Assembly (NCBI GenBank): GCA_018064305.1
Contig: JAGHVP010000269.1
Coordinates: forward strand, 1-6,572
Source of the DNA: Candidatus Equibacterium intestinale
GTDB lineage: Bacteria; Bacteroidota; Bacteroidia; Bacteroidales; UBA932
Direction of reading: 5' to 3'
Length of the DNA: 6,572 nucleotides
This document shows, piece by piece, positions 1 to 6,132 of the stretch (the stretch's first letter is position 1; every line of letters begins with the position of its first letter). Both the position numbers and the translations under genes were made by a program. The notes under the pieces were generated by a model. It searched no databases. It saw only the letters and a list, made by a program, of their open reading frames with translations, and was not told the DNA's origin.

Positions 1-275
1 GTTGGGTTCCGCGCACCCCTGCCAGAAGCATCTCCAGGGCACATCGCCAGCACCCAAGGCTCCAATTCGGCGGTTGGGTTCCGCGCATCCCCGCCAGAAG
101 CCCTTCCATGGCGTCCAGCCGGCACCCAAGGCTCCAATTCGGCGATTCGGTTCCGCGCACACCCGCCAGAGGCGTCACCAGGGTGCATACCCGGCGCACA
201 AGACTCCAATTCGGCGGTTGGGTTCCGCGCACCCCCGCCAGAAGCCCTCCCTGAGCGCCATGCCGGCACCCATGA
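1..275. repeat. 72-bp tandem repeat array, at least four copies, continuing off the left edge
   Basis: Units begin at 1, 73, 145 and 217, exactly 72 bp apart. Each starts with a block close to GTTGGGTTCCGCGCA (ATTCGGTTCCGCGCA in unit 3), then a conserved CCCGCCAGAAGC-like stretch, a variable centre of about 16-20 bp, and a conserved end resembling CGGCACCCAAGGCTCCAATT followed by CGGCG. Unit 4 loses similarity after about position 275, which marks the right end of the array. The period is 24 codons, so frames stay in register and few stops occur on either strand: one plus frame is open from the left edge to 313 and one minus frame is open from 311 to the left edge. Neither reading resembles a family I know. 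The peptides are low-complexity, Arg/Pro/His-rich on plus and Ala/Gly/Arg-rich on minus. I read it as an intergenic or degenerate repeat, but the 3n period leaves a coding origin possible. It is not a CRISPR: the conserved part is too long, and the variable part is too short and too similar between units. Confidence 0.9.
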
Positions 276-363
276 CCAGCAGTGCTGATACCGAGCCGGT
301 CGCGGGCACATAGTCACAGCGCATCAGTGAAAAGAGAATTAACATGGTATCTGATTTTTTTAG
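276..363. other. intergenic leader region upstream of the operon
   Basis: Unique sequence between the repeat array and the promoter element. Composition shifts from GC-rich to AT-rich at about 325, ending in a run of seven T (355-361). I see no RNA gene, riboswitch or convincing hairpin terminator. The T-run has no GC-rich stem directly before it. Confidence 0.5.
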
Positions 364-371
364 TACTTTTG
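364..371 (+). promoter_or_regulatory. putative Bacteroidota -7 promoter element
   Basis: TACTTTTG is an exact match to the Bacteroides sigma-70-type -7 consensus TAnnTTTG. It lies in the only AT-rich stretch upstream of the four-gene operon. A transcript starting a few bases downstream would have only about a 10-15 nt leader before the ATG at 391. No clear -33 TTTG element is seen at the usual distance (around 340-345), so the call rests on one box and its position. Confidence 0.4.
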
Positions 372-390
372 TACATATCGTTTGAACGAG

Positions 391-1503
391 ATGAAAGACA
401 CTGGCAAAACAGGCATTGTAAGCTGGTTCGGGGCCGACAACTACGGTTCGAACATCCAGGCCGCCGCGCTGCAGAAGGCACTGAAGCGGCTGGGCTGCGA
501 TGCCGTCAACATCTCCATGGAGTTCTCACCCGAAAAGGCAGGCTCTTTTGCAAATGCCCTGTATCTGCTGGCCGGCAGGCTCAGGAAACGGGTCAATGGC
601 TCTGTCTTCAGTGCACTGTCCGGCAGCATCCGCAAGGCAAACACCACCAGGTTTATCCAGCAGGAAACTGAATATCAGATAATTGACAGGCACAGCCAGT
701 ATCCCGCTTTTGCCAGCCGCTATACCGCCTTCATCACCGGAAGCGACCAGCTCTGGAACCCCGACTATATAAACTCTTTCACCACGCTCTGCTTCGCAGC
801 CGGCAAGAAGCGCATTTCATATGCCACCAGCATAGGAACCGCCTCCATTCCGGAAGACAAGCTGCCGCTCTACGCCCCTATCGCAGAGTATGATGCGGTA
901 TCTGTCAGGGAGCATTCAGCAAAAGAGATGCTCGAGGCCGCGACAGGCCGCAATGACATCAGCGTGACTGCCGACCCAACAATCCTGCTGTCAAGGGAAG
1001 ATTACCTTTCAATGGCTGAAAAGGCCGTGCTGCCCGAAGCCGTAAAGGGCCAGGGACCATTCGTGTTCTGCTATTTTGTGGGGCAGCGCCCTGAATACGC
1101 AGCCAGAGTGGCAGAGATTGCCGCAGGCAGGAATGTAGTGTGCGTGTCGGGAGATCTGAGCAGACCTGCAGACATCGGCGGGATCCGCTTCGAAGAAGCC
1201 GGCCCGTATGAATGGCTCTGGCTTATTGCACATACGGAATGTGTTGTCACAGACTCTTTCCACGCTGCAGTGCTGAGCCTGATAATGCACACCCCTTTCT
1301 GCGTCCTCAAACGTTTCAGCGACTCCGATGTCAAATCGCAGAATTCGCGTCTCACCAACCTTTTCGAATCAATTGGCGGCGGGCTGCAGTTCGGCACCCT
1401 GATATCAGAGCAGGGAGCATTCTGCAAGGCGCAGGAGTATTTCAGCACCCTTAAAGAATCCTCAATCAGATATTTGCAGGAATCCCTGAAAAATACGGAT
1501 TAA
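391..1503 (+). CDS. polysaccharide pyruvyl transferase family protein, copy 1
   Basis: A 370-residue cytoplasmic protein of the polysaccharide pyruvyl transferase family (Pfam PS_pyruv_trans; COG2327 WcaK/AmsJ type), whose characterised members add ketal pyruvate from phosphoenolpyruvate to a sugar. Visible signatures are an N-terminal NYGSNIQAAALQ loop (residues 17-28), GSDQLWNP (117-124), ISYATSIG (142-149), YDAVSVRE (167-174), ADPT (194-197) and TDSFHA (287-292), the last probably a donor-site motif with conserved His. There is no signal peptide or membrane segment. I prefer ATG 391 because the upstream TTG at 382 adds three residues not needed by the family, and copy 2 also starts just before the NYGS loop. 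It is first in the operon, 12 nt before the FrhB-like gene. Family assignment is firm. The substrate is unknown, and not all Bacteroidales members are proven pyruvyl transferases. Confidence 0.9.
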   Translation: MKDTGKTGIVSWFGADNYGSNIQAAALQKALKRLGCDAVNISMEFSPEKAGSFANALYLLAGRLRKRVNGSVFSALSGSIRKANTTRFIQQETEYQIIDRHSQYPAFASRYTAFITGSDQLWNPDYINSFTTLCFAAGKKRISYATSIGTASIPEDKLPLYAPIAEYDAVSVREHSAKEMLEAATGRNDISVTADPTILLSREDYLSMAEKAVLPEAVKGQGPFVFCYFVGQRPEYAARVAEIAAGRNVVCVSGDLSRPADIGGIRFEEAGPYEWLWLIAHTECVVTDSFHAAVLSLIMHTPFCVLKRFSDSDVKSQNSRLTNLFESIGGGLQFGTLISEQGAFCKAQEYFSTLKESSIRYLQESLKNTD

Positions 1504-1515
1504 CAAGGCCGGGAA

Positions 1516-2676
1516 ATGAAAGAGATTTGCGATAAGAAGAGATGCTCTGGTTGCGGCGCGTGCCGGCAGGTATGCGTGCAGGGTGCCATCACAATGAAGG
1601 AAGACCGCCTCGGCTGCCTCCACCCTGTCATTGACAGTGGCAGATGCACCGGCTGCGGGCTGTGCAGCAGCATCTGCCCTGTCAACAATCCGCCCGTATT
1701 TCAAGAGCCTCAGGAATGCTTCGCAGCGTGGGTTAACAACTTCGAAGAGAGAAAGGACTGCGCCTCGGGAGGTATCGCCACATCACTCACAAAGTTGTTT
1801 CTTGAAAATGGCGGCAGCGCATACGGAACACGTTACAGCGAAGGTTTCACTCCCGTCATAGACCGCATAACCACCTCTACCATAAATCTTTACAAAGGTT
1901 CCAAATATGTACAGAGCGTAACCGGCGATGCTTTTGTAAGGATAAAGGCCGAGCTTCAGGAAGGCCGTCAGGTGCTCTTTATCGGCACCCCCTGCCAGGT
2001 GGCCGGATTATACGGATTCCTGCACAAGCCCTATGACAACCTCACCACCTGCGACCTTGTCTGCCACGGAGTATGCCCCCCGGCATATCTGCATGGCGAG
2101 CTGGCAATCCAGAGGAAAAAGCACCTGCTGCTGGATATCAGTGATGTAAAGTTCAGGAGCCAGGAGCCGCAATACAACTACGCCCTTTCGCTCTGGGACG
2201 AGAAAGGCCGCCCAGTCTGGTGCCGGAATGAGAGCCGGCAGCCATATTTCAGGGGATTCCTTGCCAACACCACGCTCCGCGAAAGCTGCCATCACTGCCA
2301 GTATGCCACCCTCCGGCGCATTGCAGACATCTCGCTTGGCGATGATACTGCATTCGACAAATCTGCCATCGATCCGTCGGCAGGCAATGTAAACGTATCG
2401 TTGGTCCTGGTGAATACAGGCAAAGGCAGAGCGCTGATAGACAAGCTTGCAGAAGACACAGGCACCACTTTCGTGCAAAGGGATACCGTCACGGAAACTG
2501 CCGGTGTCCCATCGCTCACGGCACCTGCCCCACGCTCGTTCAGAAGCAGAGTGTTCCGGTTCCTCTATCCCCTGACCTCATACCGCATTGCCTCCCGCGC
2601 CGCCATCTGCCCGCAGATATGGTATAAAAAGCTGCACCATGCCGGCCACATCCTGCGCAAGAAGCTTCATATATGA
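1516..2676 (+). CDS. FrhB-family Fe-S oxidoreductase (coenzyme F420 hydrogenase/dehydrogenase beta subunit C-terminal domain), copy 1
   Basis: A 386-residue protein. Residues 10-20 and 44-54 form two ferredoxin-type motifs, CSGCGACRQVC and CTGCGLCSSICP, enough to bind two [4Fe-4S] clusters. The FrhB N- and C-terminal domains follow, with SGG (84-86), GSKYVQS (128-134), GTPCQVAGLYGFL (157-169), CHGV (183-186) and RESCHHC (255-261). By family this is a flavin/iron-sulfur electron-transfer protein. Bacteroidales are not known to make F420, so a different electron donor is expected. The GDFWG-type motif seen in copy 2 is replaced here by GDDTAF (275-280), so the cofactor or partner site may differ. 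The basic C-terminal tail (about 335-386) is not recognisably conserved with copy 2. The start ATG follows AAGGCCGGGAA, a weak ribosome site. The stop overlaps the next start as ATGA, pointing to translational coupling. Its role alongside pyruvyl transferase-like enzymes is inferred from context. Confidence 0.9.
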   Translation: MKEICDKKRCSGCGACRQVCVQGAITMKEDRLGCLHPVIDSGRCTGCGLCSSICPVNNPPVFQEPQECFAAWVNNFEERKDCASGGIATSLTKLFLENGGSAYGTRYSEGFTPVIDRITTSTINLYKGSKYVQSVTGDAFVRIKAELQEGRQVLFIGTPCQVAGLYGFLHKPYDNLTTCDLVCHGVCPPAYLHGELAIQRKKHLLLDISDVKFRSQEPQYNYALSLWDEKGRPVWCRNESRQPYFRGFLANTTLRESCHHCQYATLRRIADISLGDDTAFDKSAIDPSAGNVNVSLVLVNTGKGRALIDKLAEDTGTTFVQRDTVTETAGVPSLTAPAPRSFRSRVFRFLYPLTSYRIASRAAICPQIWYKKLHHAGHILRKKLHI

Positions 2677-3755
2677 AAACCGCAACAATCACATTCCACG
2701 CCGCACACAACTATGGCTCGATGCTGCAGGCATTCGCCCTGCAGCAGACGCTGACTGCGCTGGGGGTCGACAACGAGATCATCAATCTGCGGACCGACAG
2801 CCAGAAAGAGTTCTATCCACGGCCCGAACTGAATGCACACAACGCAATCGTAACCGGAACAGTCCGCAAGATGCAGCGCAGGTACGACCTGTTCGAACAG
2901 TTTCTGATAACCCGCCTCAAGCTGACCAAAGAGATTGCCGATCCAGACAACCTGGCTTCATTATCAAATGATTACGACCTGTTCATTGCAGGCAGCGACC
3001 AGATATGGAATCCTGAATGCCACGATTTCACCTTTGCCTACTACCTTCCTTTTGCCGGCAGGAAAATATCTTATGCCACAAGTTTCGGCCCGCACGGAAG
3101 TGCAGTAAAGGAGGAATCTGAGCGGATAATGCACGAGCTTCTGGAATATGATGCAGTCAGCGTGAGGGAACAGAGCTCGGCAGACATCGTCAGAGACCTT
3201 ACCGGCATCGAGGCAGAGATTCTGCCCGACCCGGTAGCACTGCTTGATAAAGAGTACTGGGAGGAGCTTGCCGGCGCCGCCTCTGTCAGGAAAAAAGGAT
3301 ACATCTTCACCTACCATCCTTTTCCAAGGCACGTCTTCGTCGGTTTGAGCCGCAGAATCGGCAGAAAGCTGCATATGAACAATGTCACCTCCCTTGTAAG
3401 GCCCACTCTTTCAGGAGTTGTGAAGAATTCTGGTTTCCGCAAGGAGCTTGAATGCGGGCCGCTGGAATTTCTCAATCTGGTGCGCCATTCAAGCCTTGTG
3501 ATAAGCGGGTCGTTCCATGCAGTGATGTTCGCCATAATTTTCGAGCGCCCATTCTTTGCCATAAATAACGGGCAGGACAACAGGATAAGCCACCTGCTGA
3601 AGGTTACCGGTCTTGAAGACCGCATGATAGACCAGGAGAATCTCAACATCAGGCTGGCCGGCTGGCAGAAGATTGATTTTTCAAAAGCCAGGAAGGAGCT
3701 GGAACGCATGAAGCGTGAAGGCATTGATTTTTTAAAACGGAACTGCACTCTCTGA
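2673..3755 (+). CDS. polysaccharide pyruvyl transferase family protein, copy 2
   Basis: A 360-residue paralogue of the first gene. The same landmarks occur in the same order: HNYGSMLQAFALQ (12-24), GSDQIWNP (107-114), KISYATSFG (131-139), YDAVSVRE (159-166), PDPVALL, and SGSFHA (278-283). Outside these blocks the two copies are very different: residues about 30-100, which vary between family members and may include acceptor recognition, show no obvious alignment. This suggests an old duplication, or independent recruitment, with distinct sugar substrates. The start ATG lies inside the stop of the preceding gene (ATGA overlap) and no other start is plausible. The stop is separated from the next ATG by one base. 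No signal peptide or membrane segment is seen. The family is certain from motifs; the reaction is inferred. Confidence 0.9.
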   Translation: MKTATITFHAAHNYGSMLQAFALQQTLTALGVDNEIINLRTDSQKEFYPRPELNAHNAIVTGTVRKMQRRYDLFEQFLITRLKLTKEIADPDNLASLSNDYDLFIAGSDQIWNPECHDFTFAYYLPFAGRKISYATSFGPHGSAVKEESERIMHELLEYDAVSVREQSSADIVRDLTGIEAEILPDPVALLDKEYWEELAGAASVRKKGYIFTYHPFPRHVFVGLSRRIGRKLHMNNVTSLVRPTLSGVVKNSGFRKELECGPLEFLNLVRHSSLVISGSFHAVMFAIIFERPFFAINNGQDNRISHLLKVTGLEDRMIDQENLNIRLAGWQKIDFSKARKELERMKREGIDFLKRNCTL

Positions 3756-3756
3756 T

Positions 3757-4941
3757 ATGGTAAAGCTTTGCGACAGGAATATCTGCACCGGATGCTCGGC
3801 ATGTGCAAGCGCCTGCCATGGCGGTGCAATCTCCATGGTAGCAGACAGTGAAGGGTTCCTCTTCCCGTCTGTCAACGCAGATATATGCTCTGGCTGCGGA
3901 CTCTGCGAAAAGGCATGCCCGCAGCTGGCTCAGGTTGAAAAGCACCCGGCCCCTGCAGTTTTTGCGGCATGGAACACAAATGATGCTGTCCGCTGCTCCA
4001 GCTCGTCCGGAGGGCTGTTCTACACCTTCGCCCGGCATATCATAGAGCAGAAAGGTGTGGTTTTCGGAGCTGTTCTTTCAGAAGACATACACAGCGTATC
4101 GCATACGTATGCCGTTGACATGGATGGAGTGAAGCCTATGATGGGCTCGAAATATGTGCAGAGCAGCATCGGCAGCTCTTACAGAGAGGTGAAAGAGTTT
4201 CTGAAGTCGGGCCGGAAGGTGCTTTTCACCGGCACACCGTGCCAGGTGGCCGGCCTGTATGGTTTCCTTGGCAAATGCAGTACAGACAATCTGTACACGG
4301 TGGATGTCATCTGTCATGGTGTCCCGTCAGCCGGACTGTTGAAGTTCTACCTGGGCGACAGCGCTGTGCAGAAAACAATCAGCAACGGCGGAATCCAGGC
4401 CGGAGCCGCATATTCCAGCCCTCTGGCATTCAGAAATCCCGCCGCATGGCCGGACAGTTTCACCGGCCCGATGAAAGACTATGTGTCTCTGTTTCTAAGC
4501 GGCCAGTTCATGCGCGAATCGTGCTTCAGCTGCAGCCACACCAGCATCCAGCGTATATCAGACATCACGATTGGCGATTTCTGGGGCATCGGAGAATGCC
4601 AGCCTTTCGATGGAGACACTTCAAAGGGGTGCTCGGTGGTCCTTGTCAATTCGGAGAAGGGAAGCCGGCTGCTGGATTCAGTGAAAGAGAACCTGTTCCT
4701 GCAGGAACGCACAGCAGGAGAAGCCATTGCGCGCAACGCCCAGCTGCACTCTCCCACTCAGCGGCATCCAAAGAGAGACAGTTCATACAATTACATACAG
4801 CATCACTCTCTCCTGAGTGCGATGCTTCATTTCGTAGATTACTCCTTCAGCAGGAAAATCAAAAGGCTTTATAAATCAGGAATCGGTGCGGCCTACCTGG
4901 TCACGGGGCGGACAGTGCGGCCGAGGAAGCGGAACCGGTAG
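3757..4941 (+). CDS. FrhB-family Fe-S oxidoreductase (coenzyme F420 hydrogenase/dehydrogenase beta subunit C-terminal domain), copy 2
   Basis: A 394-residue paralogue of the gene at 1516. The two [4Fe-4S] motifs CTGCSACASAC (10-20) and CSGCGLCEKACP (44-55) have cysteines at the same residue numbers as copy 1. Further shared blocks are SSGG, GSKYVQS (130-136), GTPCQVAGLYGFL (159-171), CHGV (186-189) and RESCFSC (253-259). It keeps GDFWGI (273-278), which copy 1 lacks. Likely a cytoplasmic flavin/Fe-S electron carrier serving the transferase encoded one base upstream, with coupled translation. The last 16 or so residues (from about 379, including GRTVRPRKRNR) are read antisense to the 3' end of the convergent lipoprotein gene, so this tail is probably not ancestral and the stop may have been acquired from the neighbour's DNA. 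The family call is firm and the physiological donor unknown. Confidence 0.9.
   Translation: MVKLCDRNICTGCSACASACHGGAISMVADSEGFLFPSVNADICSGCGLCEKACPQLAQVEKHPAPAVFAAWNTNDAVRCSSSSGGLFYTFARHIIEQKGVVFGAVLSEDIHSVSHTYAVDMDGVKPMMGSKYVQSSIGSSYREVKEFLKSGRKVLFTGTPCQVAGLYGFLGKCSTDNLYTVDVICHGVPSAGLLKFYLGDSAVQKTISNGGIQAGAAYSSPLAFRNPAAWPDSFTGPMKDYVSLFLSGQFMRESCFSCSHTSIQRISDITIGDFWGIGECQPFDGDTSKGCSVVLVNSEKGSRLLDSVKENLFLQERTAGEAIARNAQLHSPTQRHPKRDSSYNYIQHHSLLSAMLHFVDYSFSRKIKRLYKSGIGAAYLVTGRTVRPRKRNR
4893..4941. other. tail-to-tail overlap of the two convergent operons
   Basis: The plus-strand FrhB copy 2 stop lies at 4939-4941 and the minus-strand lipoprotein stop at 4893-4895, so 49 bp code on both strands. 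No GC-rich hairpin followed by a T-run is visible on either strand here, so transcripts probably run into the opposing gene or end by another mechanism. Confidence 0.85.
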
Positions 4942-6125
4942 AGGTAGCTCATAGAGAAGTTGCCGTTCTTGTCAAAGAAGAGGCCGCAGGCATATATCGG
5001 GCAGTCGGTGTCGACGCACGACTGGCCGTAGTAGCCGATCTCACCCACATCTACAAGGGAAGTGTAATAACGGTAACCGGCAGCCGGCAGGAATATGCTG
5101 TTGCCATTTATCCTGCTTGTGTATCTCCGGCCTTTTACACCGTTCACCTCGGTCTCTACATTATCGCAGTTGTTGATAAGCTCGTAGTAGTCTTCGATTG
5201 TGGGAGTGAACCATCCGTCGCCCCACTTCACTGTGGCCACGTCGTCGCCGGGGTCCAGGACCCTCTTGTTTGTAACCGGTCCCCACTGCGCGAGGCTGCA
5301 ATACTTGGTCATGACCTGGCCCGTGCCGTCACTCCATCTGTACGACTTCCAGTCATATCCTTCAGACTTGCCTGACTTCCAATGCTGCTGGGGATTTTCC
5401 TGAGCGAAGCCGTCTTCATAATAAGGCTCGGTTTCGCCCCATGCAAAGTAGTCGCCGTATTCCTCAGGCCTTGTAGCTCCGATGTTCCATGACGCCCACT
5501 TTATGCTCAGACCAAGGTCCACAGCTTCGGCCGGAACCGTAGGAACAGGCTCGAACACTGCAACGGTGCAGGTGGCGCTGATTTCCCCTGAAGTAGCTGT
5601 TACTGTGGCAGTACCGGCTTTCTTTGCCGTGAACACACCATCTGAGACAGAACCCACACTTTCGTCTGACGAGCTCCATGTCACGGTGCGGTCGGTAGCA
5701 TCCACAGGACTGACCGTGGCGGTAAGGACCACCTCCTCACCCGCTCTCAACGAAACCGATACAATGTCAAGGGCAACAGATTCCACACCCACATACAGAG
5801 GCAGAACCTCAACGGAGCACGATGCCTCAATACCGCCAGACTCTGCAGTAACTACCGCCTCGCCAGCCTTGACTGCATTCAAGACGCCGTCAACAACTGT
5901 CACAACAGACTGGTCGGAGCTGCGCCATCTCACAGACTTGTCGGCAGCATCGGCAGGCGCAACAGTTATTTCTATGGGAACACTTTCCCCGACCGTCATA
6001 GTGACCGACTGCATCCCCAGTCCGACTGAAGAAACTGCAATCCGCTGCGGCACTTTTTCCGTACATGCGCAGCACATCAGTACCAGCAAACAGCAAAACG
6101 ATATGAATCCGTGTCTCTTATACAT
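4893..6125 (-). CDS. surface lipoprotein with two BIG2 domains and a C-terminal FISUMP-like domain
   Basis: A 410-residue predicted lipoprotein. Residues 1-20 are a signal peptide (MYKRHGF, then a hydrophobic core), and Cys21 in the sequence MCCACTEK is the likely lipidated residue. Two bacterial Ig-like group 2 domains follow (about 31-108 and 113-191), each with the W(R/S)SSD(Q/E)SV strand and the KAGxAxVTA(E/T)SG pattern. From about 201 (AVDLGLSIKWASWNIGA, then EEYGDYFAWGETEP) to the end, where it closes with GRTVRPVTR, it matches the Fibrobacter succinogenes major paralogous (FISUMP) type domain common in Bacteroidales surface proteins. BIG2 repeats normally act as spacers that carry a binding module away from the membrane; the FISUMP role is not well defined. 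I chose ATG 6125 because it puts the signal peptide at the N terminus. An in-frame ATG at 6155 would overlap the upstream peptidase gene and add ten polar residues. It lies 7 nt after that gene, so the two are probably co-transcribed. Confidence 0.85.
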   Translation of the reverse strand: MYKRHGFISFCCLLVLMCCACTEKVPQRIAVSSVGLGMQSVTMTVGESVPIEITVAPADAADKSVRWRSSDQSVVTVVDGVLNAVKAGEAVVTAESGGIEASCSVEVLPLYVGVESVALDIVSVSLRAGEEVVLTATVSPVDATDRTVTWSSSDESVGSVSDGVFTAKKAGTATVTATSGEISATCTVAVFEPVPTVPAEAVDLGLSIKWASWNIGATRPEEYGDYFAWGETEPYYEDGFAQENPQQHWKSGKSEGYDWKSYRWSDGTGQVMTKYCSLAQWGPVTNKRVLDPGDDVATVKWGDGWFTPTIEDYYELINNCDNVETEVNGVKGRRYTSRINGNSIFLPAAGYRYYTSLVDVGEIGYYGQSCVDTDCPIYACGLFFDKNGNFSMSYLYRFRFLGRTVRPVTR

Positions 6126-6132
6126 ATATGTA

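Noticed and set aside
1..275. CRISPR array
   Set aside because: The conserved part of each unit is about 50 bp and the variable part is under 20 bp, with the variable parts still similar to one another; no cas genes are present.
1..311. Minus-strand open frame through the repeats beginning at ATG 309-311
   Set aside because: Same cause as the plus frame: repeat periodicity without stops, no ribosome site and no known domain.
2..313. Plus-strand open frame through the tandem repeats (103 residues, Pro/Arg/His-rich)
   Set aside because: It exists only because the 72-bp period keeps the frame, it starts at the window edge, has no recognisable family, and its last 30 residues simply leave the repeat into unique sequence before a stop. 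Noted under the repeat but not called as a gene.
355..361. Run of seven T as a terminator
   Set aside because: No GC-rich hairpin precedes it on the plus strand; it is better explained as the AT-rich part of a promoter region.
2008..2478. 156-residue minus-strand open frame
   Set aside because: Antisense to the FrhB copy 1 core; no recognisable protein features.
3311..3829. 172-residue minus-strand open frame
   Set aside because: Antisense to transferase copy 2, including its conserved SGSFHA motif; no family features.
4239..4874. 211-residue plus-strand open frame
   Set aside because: Out-of-frame shadow of FrhB copy 2, whose motifs continue through the whole stretch.
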